From contig JAMYGW020000010.1 in the NCBI GenBank assembly GCA_025617375.2, positions 434,001 to 498,000 of the forward strand: a stretch of 64,000 bases of DNA. The letters run 5' to 3'. The notes beneath the pieces were generated by a model. That model was given only the letters and a program-made list of their open reading frames with translations. It was not told the origin of the DNA and searched no databases. Positions 44,851-58,300 of the stretch are shown piece by piece; the stretch's first letter is position 1, and each line of letters opens with the position of its first letter. Both the position numbers and the translations under genes were made by a program. Source of the stretch: Acarospora socialis. Its lineage: Eukaryota > Ascomycota > Lecanoromycetes > Acarosporales > Acarosporaceae.

Positions 44851-46116
44851 TATGGTACGCTACCCGGGTGCTCAAAGTAAAGCCACACAGAAGCTTACTG
44901 AAACAGACGTCTTCAACGACCTCCACAGCGACGCCGACACGGCATCCTTTCGAGCGAAGGGTAGAAGAGGTAAAGCCTTCCAAGACGTGGGTTCTCCATA
45001 CCACTTTGTGTGAATGGGCCTGAAGCAGCTTTCGTTTCGTATGATGCGTTAAAATCAAGTTGGGAATCTCTCTGAATCATCTTGAGGAGAATATGTTAAC
45101 TTGTCTATCTGATCTTTACTATACTACCGACGATCATGAACGCCCTTTAGTGGTTATATGTCTGAATGGAAACTTGCTGACATTGGTCGCGAGCAATTAT
45201 AGAGACATAAACTTCGTGATTATGGACTACTTGATCAACGAGGGCTACCCTTCGGCCGCGAAGAAGTTCGCTTTGGAAGCCAATATACAACCGAAAGCCG
45301 ACATCGATTCAATACAGGAGCGGGTGGAAATCCGGAATGCGATACATGGCGGTGACATACAGAGTGCCATCGAGAAAATCAACGAACTCAACCCCCAGGT
45401 AGGTCAGATATTGCAGGCTGAGCCTACTCCCCCTGGCATTACCCATCGTCAATCTACACATTGCTATGATTAGACACAAGTTTCATGCACCACTCATATA
45501 CCCTTCGGGGTGTTGATGAGAAATAAACTCAACTTCAGTCCTCAGTATGAGCTATCACGAAGGAAGCCACTACTACATCTCACGTCAACGGTTGGTGAAC
45601 TGTTTCTTACTTGCGGAACAGATACTAGACCAGAACTCACCACTTCATTTCGCTCTCCTCCGACTACAGCTCGTCGAACTAATCCGAACATGCACATCAA
45701 CACCGAACGCCGATATCACACCCGTCCTTACCTTTGCCACCACTCAGCTAGCCCCCCGAGCACCAATGAACCCCGAGTTTCTCGAAGACCTCGAGCGGAC
45801 AATGGCACTGTTGATTTTTCCGCCCGACAACCTAGCTCCGCCGCTTGCGGCCCTACTTGACCCAAATCTTCGAAAAACGGTGGCCAACAGAGTCAACGAA
45901 GCTATTCTGAGCAGTCAAGGGGCGCGGAGGGAGGCTAGGATACGGAATCTGGTTCGGCTAAGGGCGTGGGCTGAGCAAAAGGCTCGTGAGGCGAAGAAGG
46001 ATCTGCCTGCCACTTTAGACTTGGGTCTTGACCCCGGGAAAGAAGCTCAGGATGGTCATGTCCACGAGGACAGTGTAATGCAAGGGAGCGGGGATGCTGA
46101 GCCTATGGTGACATAA
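44851..46116 (+). CDS. GID8: GID/CTLH ubiquitin ligase subunit Gid8
   Basis: A scaffold subunit of the GID E3 ligase (degradation of gluconeogenic enzymes). Exons 44851-44853, 44907-44986, 45203-45398 and 45622-46116 give 257 residues. The first exon is just the ATG; the intron follows immediately, and the mature start is 'MTSSTTSTATPTRHPFERRV'. LisH: 'DINFVIMDYLINEGYPSAAK'. CTLH: 'ADIDSIQERVEIRNAIHGGD' with 'IQSAIEKINELNPQILDQNS'. CRA: 'LHFALLRLQLVELIRTC' onward. Introns of 216 and 223 nt are unusually long for this window. If the start-codon exon is wrong, an ATG at 44823 in the unspliced frame is the alternative. Confidence 0.88.
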
Positions 46117-46707
46117 GAGCTGAGTCTGCGGGCGGACAATCCTTATGGCGTTCGGGTTGGCTGGTGCAGGTAGGGCAGATGGGTCCCGGAGTCTTTCTTG
46201 ATTGGGACGGGTAGCACGTGTTCGGGAGTATTATGCATGCCACGAGCTACTGTATTATCCATAGCAGCGAGGATCTCGAAATCTTGTGCCTTCCAAATTC
46301 CGCAACGGACTCAGCTTGCCTTTCACTCCTGATAGACTGAATGAGAATGACGAGGTAGTCAGAAATCTGTCCTGTATCATAAATAAGAAAGCGGAATTGT
46401 TCCCTCGTATATTGCCTCTGATATTGTGATTCGAACCAGCCAATCGATAGCTTCGCGATTTGATCGATACAGTATCAGATATCGGCAATCTGCACCCACG
46501 TGAAGGTGCGAAAACATCTTGAAAAGTCAAGAATTACCCAATGCGGACTTTCTGTCTCACTGACCAAGACCTGTCCTAATCCTTCCACAGTCCTCAAAAG
46601 GGCTTCACCAATCCCCAGACTTTGCAACCCAAGACTCAGCAAACAGCTAGCCATACGGCACGCTGGCTTTCAAAAACATTCTCACTCCCACCAACAAGCC
46701 CGCCGGC
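46117..46707. other. Intergenic between GID8 and ESF1
   Basis: 591 bp with no recognisable gene. A GTTCGAATCAC-like word near 46430 on the minus strand resembles a tRNA T-loop but has no matching stem. Confidence 0.45.
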
Positions 46708-49024
46708 ATGCCGCGACCAATCAAGCAAAAAGCGCCCAAAGGCTCCCACCCCTCCAACCCCACCGCCGAAAGCACAATCAGTACGTCCCACCCTCCCCTA
46801 ACCCTCGCCCACCAACCCTTCCTATAGACAAGAACTAAAACCCCTGACAGCCGACCCCCGATTCTCCAACATCCACACGGACCCACGCTTCCGGCTTCCC
46901 AGCAAAAAACACACCCATGTGCAGCTGGATCGGCGCTTCTCGCGCATGTTGCGGGATGAGGAGTTTTCGAAGAAGGCGGCTGTCGATCGGTATGGGAGGA
47001 AGTTGAAGGGGGATAGTGGGCGAAGGGAGTTGGAGAGGTTTTATAGGGTTGGGGCGGAGGATGGGGAGGGGGAGGAAGGGGACGAGGATGAGGAGGTAGA
47101 AGAGGAATTGAGGAGGGTGGAGAGGAAGTATGATCCGGCGAGGGAGGGGGGTTTCTCGTCTTCGTCGTCTGAGGAGGAGGATGAGGGGAGTTCGGCGGAT
47201 GAGGAGGGCATGGAGGAAGGGGAAGATGTGGAGGGTATGGAGGAGTTTGGGGTTGCAGATCAACAGGTCGGTCAAGAGACGGGCGTCCCGATGGGTGATA
47301 TCTCGTCTCGCATTGCGGTGGTGAATCTAGATTGGGATAACATTCGAGCGGCGGATCTCATGGCTGTCTTCTCGAGCTTCATGCCGACGAGTGGGCGGAT
47401 CCTGAAGGTTTCTGTTTATCCGAGCGAGTTCGGGCGGGAGCGTATGGAGAGGGAGGAGATTGAGGGACCGCCGAAGGAGATTTTCGCCACGACGGAGGGG
47501 AGAGGGGATGGTGCATATTCTTCAGATGATGGCTCGGAAGAGGAAGAGGGGGAAGATGAGGATGAGGACGAGAAGATCAAAAAATCAATTCTGCAAGAAG
47601 ATAAAGGGGAGGAATTTGATTCGGCGAAGCTACGAAGATACCAGCTCGAACGACTACGGTATTACTATGCCGTTCTCACCTGCTCATCTGCCATCGTCGC
47701 GAAGCAGATTTATGATGCGGTAGACGGCACCGAGTACCTTACCACGGCCAACTTCTTCGACTTGAGATTTATTCCCGATGATGTTGACTTCTCAGAGGAC
47801 AAGCCTCGAGATGAATGCGAGAGAATCCCCGATGGATATCGACCCAACGACTTTGTTACTGATGCGCTACAGCACAGTAAGGTACGACTGACGTGGGATG
47901 CGGACGATGGTGCGAGAAAAGAGGTGCAGAGGAGGGCGTTTGCCGGTAGTCGTGCGGAAATCGACGAGAACGATCTGAAGGCTTACCTGGGGAGCGACAG
48001 TTCTGAAGATGAAGCTGAAGAGGCTGTGGTCGTTGATCCATCCTCGATAACGGCAAACGGTGGAGTTGGTGGTGAAGATAAGAAGGTTAAGTCGAAAGCG
48101 TCGAAGAAAGAGCAAGAACGGCAACGGATGCGCGCCCTCCTCGGACTTGGAGACGCATCTGCTGCGTCAAGCAAGAAATCGAAAGCCGCCACCGGTGGCC
48201 CTGTAGGTGATATGCAAATCACTTTCTCGTCCGGCCTCTCTTCAGCTCCGAGCAAAGGCTCGGTGTTTGAAAACGAACCGGAGCGCGAAGAGACCACAGT
48301 CGAGAAGTACGTGCGGAAGGAAAAGGAGCGAAAGGCCCGAAGGAAAGAAAAGATGAAAGGAGCTCGGAATGGCGATATTACCGCCGTGGACGACACGACT
48401 AGTGTCAAGGAGACTGAGGAAGGACCACCAGCCGCCGACCTCGGCTTCGACGACCCCTTCTTCACCGCTCCCGCCGACGACCACGCCGCGGCCAGCGCCC
48501 AGCGCAAAGCCGAACGACTTGCGAAACGCGAACAGCGCGCGGCCGACGAAGCGGCCTCTTCGGCCCAGCGCGCCGAGCTCGAGCTCCTGATGCTAGACGA
48601 CAAGTCGAGCGACGTCAAGCATTTTGACATGAACGAAATTCAGAAGGCGCAGAAGGCCGCGGGTAAGAAGAAGAAGAATCGCAGAGGGAACGGAAGAGAG
48701 GGAGCGGCGAGAGAGCAGGATGGGTTTCAGATGGATGTCAAGGATCCGAGGTTCAGCAGCTTGTTTGAGAGTCATGAGTTTGCGATCGATCCGACGAATC
48801 CGAGGTTTAAGGGGACGGAGGGCATGAGGGCGCTGTTGGGAGAGGGGAGGAGGAAGAGGAGGCGGGGTGGGGAGGATGGGGAGGACGGGGGAGGACCTGG
48901 TGAGAGTAAGCGGACGAGAGTGGAGTTGGCGGACACGGATGCTGGGGATGGGGAAGATCTGAGGAGTCTGGTGGAGAAGGTCAGACATAGCAATGTGTCG
49001 GTTAAATTCGGCACACATAGATAG
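46708..49024 (+). CDS. ESF1: Pre-rRNA processing protein Esf1
   Basis: A nucleolar factor for 18S rRNA maturation in the small-subunit processome. Exons 46708-46780 and 46851-49024 (70-nt intron) give 748 residues. The N-terminus has 'ITDPRFSNIHTDPRFRLPSK' then 'RRFSRMLRDEEFSKKAAVDR', followed by a long acidic region, the RNA-binding core 'IAVVNLDWDNIRAADLMAVF', 'YPSEFGRERM', 'YYYAVLTCSSAIVAKQIYDA' and the C-terminal 'DPRFSSLFESHEFAIDPTNP'. These are the Esf1/NUC153 hallmarks. Strong purine bias on the sense strand creates long empty antisense frames. Confidence 0.95.
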
Positions 49025-49393
49025 ATAGCTTGCAGTAAGGGAGTCACATCGACAGATCTTGAAGGACCTTTGTGCACACAAGACCAATCTCTCTGTTTCC
49101 TTTGACACCATTTCAGTTTCTGTCTGCTTCCTCACACTCATTCAAGCACACACAGGTGGCTGCCATCAAGGTAAGATTGACAGTTAAAGTCATCGTGATG
49201 AAGTACTGATCCACATTACACTTTCTATTTGTACCAGTAGCATATCCACTTGACTTAGCTCCTTAACATCCTCTGTTTTCAGTAATAGTTAAATTCTAAA
49301 AATACAGACTGTTAAGATCTGCCCTTTAGCTCTGTGATGAAATCAGACATCACCGAGTGCATACCCGCCAGCAGCCAAGTTTCTGGGGGTGAT
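49025..49393. other. Convergent border between ESF1 and the PKS cluster
   Basis: Only 369 bp separate the housekeeping ESF1 stop from the PKS stop. I looked for remnants of an adenylation, thiolation or reductase domain that could extend the PKS and found none. Confidence 0.6.
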
Positions 49394-52300
49394 CTACATT
49401 GCCGCCAGTCTTCCTTCCTCTACTCGGAGTGCTGGGTTGCGGGAAAACGTCGACAAGATGGTCGTGTAACTGGCGATTAACGGCTGCACATCCTCGTAGG
49501 CGTAGAGTGAGCTCTGGAGTTTGAATGTGATCAACGGGTCTCGGGTAGGGTCATCCCTCATTTCGAGGGTGATATCAAACGCCGTCCTGGAGCGAGACAA
49601 CAAGACATCGGTCATTTCCGAGCTTCCAATGCTTCCGCTCTCAGCTTGGCCTTGCTTATAGTCGAATACTGCCTGGAAGAGCGGCGCATGGGTCGAGGCG
49701 TGCGGAATATCCAGGCGCTGGAGGAGGACGTCATATGGCACCTTTGAGTACTTCAGCGCGTCTCGCATCTGTGTTTTCGTCTGGCTCAAGGCCTCCCCGA
49801 AAGTATCATTTGCCGAATACTGGAGCCGAACAGGCAGGAGGTTGAAGAAGTACCCCAGCGTTGACAGGTCTTCCAAACTGGACCTATTCGCATCTGCGAC
49901 GCCAATGCTGATGTCCGCACTCCCAGATAGCCGTGCCAGCAGGATGTGGTAGGCAGCCAGATAGAATTGCATACGCGTGGCCTTGTGCTTGCGGCTTCGT
50001 TCATTGATACGGGCCGTGATCATAGGATCCAGGCGGACACTGACCTCATGGTGGTCCCATGCGACCGGTGTAGTCCTTGTGCGAGACTGCGATAGCGGTA
50101 ATAGTGGCAGTACTGGAGGCAACGTCTTGTACTGCGATTCCCAATAAGTAATGTCAGAGTCCATCTGTCCTGTTTCGCATTGCATTCGTTGTCGGACTGC
50201 AAAGTCAGCGTACTGTGGCGGCGTTGGTAAGACTTCGCCGTTGTACAGCTTTCCAATTTCGTTAAAGAGCTGCTCGTAGCTCCAGCCATCGCAGATCATG
50301 TGGTTGTAACCAATGACGAGGATATGGTCGTTTGCAGACCAGTAGAAATCAACAATCTTCATCGTGTTGCCCGTCTCAAGGTTGTAGACATGACTTTCGA
50401 GCGATTTGAAGCCTTCCTCAGCGGCTGTCCTGTCCTTGACCTGGACACTTTCAAATCGCACCCGCGACGTCTTCATGACCGCTTGCATCGGCCGATCTGG
50501 TCTGTCACCGTCGGAAAAGCACGTGCGAAAGGTCTCGTGTCGCCGTATGGAAATCCGAAAGGCCCTAGAGAGACGGTTGAGATCAATGAAGCCTTTCATG
50601 TAGACTCCGATGGTGACGTTGAATGTTGTGGGATCTTTGACAAGTTGTCTCAGGCGCCAGAAACGAGCCTGGCCAAAGGACATGACCTCCTGACGCTGCA
50701 GAGCTGGCTTCAACGGAGCTTCGTTCTCCTCGAAGTCTGTAAATGGTGTTTCCAGATCATCAGGCTTCTCAAACGAGTCCTCCCATTTGGACTCATCGCT
50801 TGTCGAAGACGCTGATGAAGTCTTCGCGTCTGGAAGGGTCTGAAGTTGCGGCAAGTTGGCGGCAGACGATCGCTCCTCGGGAAGCGCTGCGGCGGATGAT
50901 GAAGTACCCTGAGCAGTATCTACGGACTGGACGAGGGGGATGCTGCTCGGATGGAGTCGTTCGACAGCCTCATCGACAAGGTCAGCAACTGACGCGCCGC
51001 CAAGTATTTTCAGTACTGGAAGATCCAAGTTGAGCTGTTTCGAGAACCTGTTGGAAGATCAACAAATGCGTCAAACTCGCCGCAAAAGGGGCCTACCATG
51101 TCCCAATGGTCACAGCAACTAACGAATCCACACCTTGATCGATCAGAGGAGTAGACATATTGATGTTGTCATCAACTGGAATCTGCAGAGCTGTGCGGAG
51201 CTTCGCTGTCAAGCCCTCTGAACCAACACAATTAGCATAGCTCACAAATTGCTCCATCGAATCTCGCACCTTTGATTGCTTGCCGAACGTCATCCACTGA
51301 GGTCGCTTTGAGCAGCCGTTCCTTGACCGATCCGGCAGAGGTAGCTGCATCGCCGCTCGTTTTGCCGTGGTGGTCCGGCAATTTGAAATGCCCTAGTCGA
51401 GGGTCATCAAAGAATGGAATGTAGTCTCGATTGACAGGATCCATGAATGGCATTCCCGTCGTGAGCTCATAGTCGTCTCTGGATGTGGGTCGTCCGGAAA
51501 CGACAGCTTCGGCAAAAAGTGCGTGGAGGTCTTGCTCAGAAAGTGAGTCAAACATGTATTTGCTGATACTGTAGTCTTCTTCGCGCGCGGCCTTCGCAAT
51601 GAAGCCGACACCGTAAACAGCTCCTATGTTGATGGTAGATCCCTAGTACGCAGTGATATCAGTAACATTCTTGGCGTTGATGTGAGCTTGCTTTTGGCTT
51701 ACTGCTAATCCTCGAGCGCGGCGTTGCTCCACGAGGCTGTGGGTATATGCGTTTGCGGCAGTATAAGCGCTTTGACCAGGGTTTCCACCGACCAGAACGA
51801 AGGACGAAAACATGACAAAGAAGTCGAGGCCGTGAGCTGAGTCCGAGAAGAGCTCGTTTAGGTAGCGTGCGCCCTTGACCTTCGGATCCAAAACCATCTC
51901 CATCATTTCGAGATCCATGTTTTTGAAGAGGATGTCTTGCAAAACGAGAGGTCCAAACGCAATTCCACCAATGCGCGGCATGGTCTTGCGGATGGCTGCT
52001 AGCGCCTCGTCGAGGGATTGCTTGTTTGCGACGTTCCTGTGATCCAAGGTCAGCAGAGCATATAACACAGTCTCGTCGGGTAGACTAACATTGGCTGCAC
52101 CTTCACGTTGCCGCCCAATCTCGACATGCCGCTAAGCCATCTCGGGTCTATCCGTGGATTTCTGCTAGCCAAGACAACATGCCGAGCACCATGCAGAATC
52201 ATCCAGCGGCACAACGAACGTCCGAGGTCACCGGCGAGGCCGACCAGTAAATACGTCTTGTCATCCACAAAGAGATTACCAGAGTCGACAGGCTGAATGC

Positions 52301-55300
52301 GAGCAGCGACAGTGCAATTTTCTCTCCAGTCAATGACAGTTGAAATATCAAGGGGACGTTCTTGAGTCATGATCCGGGCTGCAGGAACCATAGGCCCGAC
52401 AGCACGCATCGGTTGATAATGAACTGCCTTGACTGCTTGCGCAAGAAGATTAGAATCGGTCCAGTCATCCTCGCTGGACAGCGAGACCGATGTATCTTGG
52501 GCGAGATACCCAGACCCGTACCTGGCACAAGAATTTGGGAGGCAGTCAGAGAGCCGGCGACCCACGCTGGACGGATTCTCGCTGTCTGAAAGGTCGAAAA
52601 AACCGGACATCTTGGCTGGCAGCGAATTGATAAGCTGCCGTTGAGTCTCTTTCTCGTGGAATTTTATCCAATGCTCTGGGTTGAATTGCAAAGGCAGGTG
52701 CACAGCCGCAAATTTGACATGTGAACAGGCATTATTTGCTCTCCGAATCAAGGCTTCCGTGGCAAACGTGAAAGGGTTCAAAACGAGAACTGAGGTGCCC
52801 ACTGCTGCGCCGGACATGATTGCATGTGCCATAAGCTCTGCGGCAACGGAAAGCAGAACACAGGATTCCTGATCTCCACGATCCTTCAAGGAAACCGTTC
52901 GGCCTTGGGGTACTTCAACCCATGATGCATTGCTCTCTGAAAGCGCAATGACGACCTCATCCGTCTCAAGGATTTGACCTTGGATGAGATAAAAATAACC
53001 CAGGTTAGCGATTCGAATAGCCTTCGGAAGAGAGTAGTGAACACGGATATTGAGGCATGTAGGAGTATCTTCCCAAGCTTGAGAGTACTTCTTTTCGATC
53101 TGAAGGTATGTGTTGTCCCTCAACTCCCTGAAGCTGAGGGCACATTCGTCGATATTCACCTTCGTTGTGATCTTCCGGCGTCTTGCGTTCAGGCGGTCAT
53201 TCCTTGCTTTGTCGACCTTGAGACGTGGAACCAGGAGGCGATTCCGGGAGAGGTAGATCTCTGGTTCAGCTGACCATAGGATGCCGTCTTCCTGCGAGCT
53301 AGATCCAGCTTCGAGACGCAAAACCTGCCCTGCGAGAACGTTGACGTCCAGCATTTCCGCACGATCGACATCCAGCGCTTGGATATTGACTTCCACATTT
53401 TCAAGGCGTAACGTCCGGAGAAGGCCAATCACCATTGCTTGGTGTGGGTGGTCACCCCAAGCGCCTTCTGTCAGCCAAAGCACATGCTGAGCGTAGAAGA
53501 GTATGGTCTTGACGCTCTCAAAGTTGTCGTCGTTCAACTGTGCGAAGAACTCATTGTCCAGCTCCGAAAGAACAACAAAAGTGCTCTTAGATTCAATGGA
53601 TGCTCCAAGGATGTCTTTCAACTTTGTAAGCACTTTGAGGCGACGGCCTGACAGTGCACTCATGAGGCCACTCGAGATTTTTGACGTCACCGCCGTGCTC
53701 CCACCGATGATCACGATTGGTGGAGACGCTCCCTCCATAGGTATTGAGAGCGGCATATCAAGCCTTCGGATTCGGTCATCAACAGCGTGGGTAGAGAAGA
53801 CTGAGTTCGGGAACTCCTTGGCGTCAGGATCAGCCGTTCGGGAGTCGATGCCCGAGAATCCAGTTCGCCGGAGGATCTCTTCCCATCGCTCGATTGATAC
53901 GAAAGGTTCCAAAATTCTCCCTTCGTCCGCGCCGGCCCACCAGTCTGCGAACAAGCCAAAGATGAATCCTGCGCGAGAATGTTGTGATCTCGTGATCTCT
54001 ATGATCACCAGCTGCCCACCTGGCTTGAGCAGGGACCGCACATTTGTCAGGGTCTCTTCGAGCTTAGGAGTGGCGTGCAGAACGTTTGAAGCAATGACCA
54101 TGTCATATGAATGCTGCTTGAATCCTTGAATCTCTGGCTCTCGTCTGATGTCAAGGGCTCTAAATTCCATTCGATCTTCGTATTCTGCGAATGTTTCCCG
54201 GGCCTGGTCAAAGAAGCCAGTCGAAATGTCGGTAAACGTGTAGCTGTTGAAAGCTGCTTGGTTTCTTTCAAAGATGTACTTGGTAGCTCCTCCGGTCCCA
54301 GCGCCTGTAATAGTGTTAGGGTAAGCCATTCTCCTGTGCCATGCTCAACGTACCGATCTCGAGAATGTCCATGTTTTGATAGCGATGAGTGATTTGGGCG
54401 ACCAATTCTCCGAAAAAGTGATAAGATGCCCCGAAACTGAGGGCACCTTCGTAGAACTCTGTGAGGAGTCCGTCATTGTCCATGATCTCAAATGCATTCT
54501 TGTTCTCGCGAACAGTGTCCAGGATGTTTTCGCCAGTCCTCTGAATCAAACGCACATCTGGGAGGTGCACAAGCCTAGGTTCCTTAGCAAAGATCGAAGA
54601 GTTCAGAAAGATTGTAACATACCTTTCACATAGGTGCCGAATGTCGCTGTGCGTATCCATCTCCCAGGACTTCTCGTACCAGAGATGTCGACCTTCTTCG
54701 GCCTCAGTTACGATATGCTTGCACCAAAAAATCAACCTTTGGTGGTGAGGTGCAGCCTGAAGTCGATCATTCTCTGACAGATTCTTCAAAAACGACTTTA
54801 TGTAGAAGTAGACAATGCGCTCCATATCACGAGTGGCGGCCTTGTCTTCGGCAGTTGCCCAGTGTCTTGGATCGTCAAGGAGCTTGTCAGGAGAGAGCGG
54901 TCCCCAGACCCACTTGGAGAACAGTATCTTGTCGTCAGCAGCTGTCGGTGGCGAGAAAGGCTTGAAGCTAATCTGCTCAATCTGGAATAGAGTTGACATG
55001 TCGCCTGGCACAAAGACTTCAATATCACCACCAATAGCGTCTCCTTCGTCCAGCATATTTGACGAGTTAAAGTAGGCTTCGGATGATGACCTGTGGGTTA
55101 CGGCACTGAGCCAGGGGTTCAAGGCGATTCGGCCGATGTAGGTGGGAACGTGAAGTGAGCGCAGACGTTCATCGCCTGGAGAGCAAAAGGCACTAATGAA
55201 GGTCTGAAAAGCAACATCGAGGGTGGCAGGATGTAACACCATGAAACGCTCTCCTTCTTGGAACTTGGCGAGGTTCAAGCTGCCACATGACTTGCTCTCT

Positions 55301-58300
55301 GCACGCTTGACGGTCGATAGGCCACGGAATGCTTTGCTGTACTCGTAACCGATCGCTGCCAACTCCCTGTAAAAGGCGTCGACGTTGACTTTGGACATAT
55401 GAGGTGGTTCTTCTTGCGCAGTTGGCAAGGTTTCAGATGAACTTGGTCCACAAGTCAACACGACTTGACCCCCGGCCGACCAAGACAGCCTGGTTTCCTT
55501 GGCAAGGCAAGAGTCAATATTGAAGCGGAAAACAATGCTGTCCATGTTGGCCGGGTTGGTGATCAGTTCAAGAGTCAGATTGATCTCCACCAAACCATTT
55601 TCGTCATCAAAGGTAATAGCTTTCCCAATGCTGAGATTCAAGACTTCCAGAAGCTGAATGTGACGATCGCCAGCCACGTACGTTGCTGCTTCCATTGCCA
55701 TGACGGCATATCCAGCGGCAGGGAATACTGTCTGCCCTTGGAGCTGATGACCATCGAGCCATGCGATATCCCGCGGCCTAATATAGTTGTGCCACTGAAG
55801 CGTGGAGGGCGTGCTGTGGGTCGACAATTTGCCCAGTAGAGGGTGGGGTGGCGCTTCTCCGTGCAGGAACGCTCGCGTAGCACGAGAATCTGTCCAATAC
55901 GTTCTTTCATTGTCCCATGCGTAGCGAGGGAGGAATTTTGCTATGCTTTTGGGCGTGGCTTCAGGCATCACCTTCTTGTTGAAGGAGTCGATGTCCAGGC
56001 TTTCGGAGCCAAAGCGTTCCCATAGGTAGCCCAGAGCACCAGTCAAAGCATCAATGTCGTTGCCGCCGCGCTGCATACATCCCGTGTACGGCAACTCAAC
56101 CGAGACGCAGTCCTGAATGGTCGCAAGAGAGGGGCCCTTTAGCGCCGGATGAGATCCGACCTCAATTGCGACGTCCACCGGAGCGTGCTCAAGCATAACG
56201 AGCTTGACAGCTTGAGAAAAGAGCACCGGCGAGACCAAATTGTCTTTCCAGTACTCTGCTGTCACGTCATGCAGGGCCATTCGTTTGCCCGGATACACTG
56301 ACGAGAGCCAAACGGTAGATGTTGAGTGCGATGCCTCGCCAATAGCACAACCATTGGCTTTCAAAGCCTCGACATATGATGATACACATGGCAGCATATG
56401 GTGCGAATGATAGGCTTTATCCACTTTCAAGAGCCGAGTAAATTTCGTCTCGTCCTCCAGGACAGTCTGGACCTCCTGGATAGCGTCCGCATCGCCAGAG
56501 ATCGTGACGCTATCGGGAGCGTTGCTCGCAGCCACGCATAGCCGACCCTTGAACTTTTCCAGAGCACATAGCTCTTGAGCGTCTTCGAATGAGGTTCCGA
56601 CTGCTAGCATTGCGCCCTCTGATCCGCTCGGTGATGAAGTGAGCTTGGTGACAACACCTCGAAGATAAGCGATCCGGATCGCTTGTTCGGCGGTAATCAA
56701 CCCTGCTGCGAAAGCGCATGCAATTTCGCCAGAGCTATGGCCGGCGACAGCCTTGAATTCCACGCCAGCTGCGGTAAGCAGCTCGATCAGTAGTATTTGG
56801 ACGGCAGAACAGAGCGGTTGAGAGAAAGTAGCATCTTTGACGTTCGATGCTTCGCCTTCTAGCGAAAGTTGCTCGAACAGTGTCCATGACGGTCTGTATT
56901 CAGGTGGAAGAGTGGCTAATGATTGGTCCAGTCGTTCAACGACCTCTCGAGCGTATGGTAGTGTTTGAGTAAGCGCTTTGCCCATGGCTGGCCACTGAGC
57001 GCCCTGTCCCGTGAAAATTCCGAACACGTCGGGCTTCCTTTTCAACTCCGACGTCATTGCGAGACTCTGCTTGGCGTCAATAGCTGTAATCTCACTTTCG
57101 AGGGCAGCGCAAGCCTCAAGTCTCGTACGCGCTGCCAAGGCGCGGCGGATGGGCAGGATGGATCGCTTTTGCAGCATAGTCCAAACCAAGTCTTGCGCTG
57201 TAACATCGGGTTCTGCTTTGAGAAAGCGAAGCAAATCCTCCATAGTAGATCTCAAAGACCGCATCGAATTCGCAGAGAGAACAAGGGGAATTACGCCGGG
57301 CTCACTGCTCGCATGCAGAGCCTTTTCTTCCGCACTGTGGTAGCTTTCGACAATGACATGGGCGTTTGTGCCACCGAAACCTGTGCCATGTCAGCGAAGC
57401 ATTCTTCATCAGAGCAAGGCAACACATCGCTGTACCAAATGAATTCACGCTTGCACGTCGAGGCGCCCCGCCCAAGACTTGAGGCCATGCTTTCGCCTTC
57501 GTCACAATGCGCAAGTTTTTGTAAAATGGTGCGACTCTAGGGCTGAGATTATCGAAGAGGAGGTTCGGCGGAATCGTAGCATTTTGGACAGCTAGCGATG
57601 CCTTCAGTAGTCCTGCAATGCCCGCGGTGCCCTCGGTATGGCCTATGACAGTCTTCACGCTGCCGACATACAAGGGGTCTTCATCATTTGATCGTTCCCG
57701 ATGGCCGAAGAAGGCAGTAGAGATAGCTTCGGCCTCCTGAGGATCACCAGCCGGAGTGCCAGTACCTGAGACGTCAGCAAGAAAAAAAAGCCCAGTTCGA
57801 TGCTTGCTACTGACCATGGGCTTCGAAATATTGACAGCGATCACTTTCTTTGTTCAAATCGAGACCGGCCCGAGCATAGGTTTCGCGGATCAAGATCTCT
57901 TGCGCTGCATGGTTTGGCATCGTGATACCTGGAGATCTGCCGTCTTGATTGACGCCAGTCTCGCGGATGATGCACTCAATGTGGTCACCATCTTTGAGAG
58001 CCTGACCGAGTGTCTTCAACACGACGGTGGCGACACCTTCCTATAAATGCGAACGCACATGTCAGCGACAGTACTTCTCAAATCGTGCGTTCCTAAGAAG
58101 TACTGACACCCCGGGCATAGCCGTCTGCCGCTGCATCCCACATTCGCGACCTGCCATTTGGCGACAGCATGTTTAATTTACTCTCCACGATGAAAGGCAC
58201 TGCAAGACATCAGCCGAGTCCGTCCCCTAATAGGCAGAAGGATGGTCATACAAGGGCCGAGTATTAGATTGGCGCCAGCGGCTATCGCAACTTTGCTTGA

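Noticed and set aside
46415-46500. tRNA-like T-loop word (GTTCGAATC) on the minus strand
   Set aside because: The flanking bases do not pair into a T stem and no A box or acceptor stem is found at the right distance.
46835-48630. Antisense frames across ESF1
   Set aside because: They arise from the purine-rich sense strand coding for Glu/Lys/Arg runs; no family resemblance.
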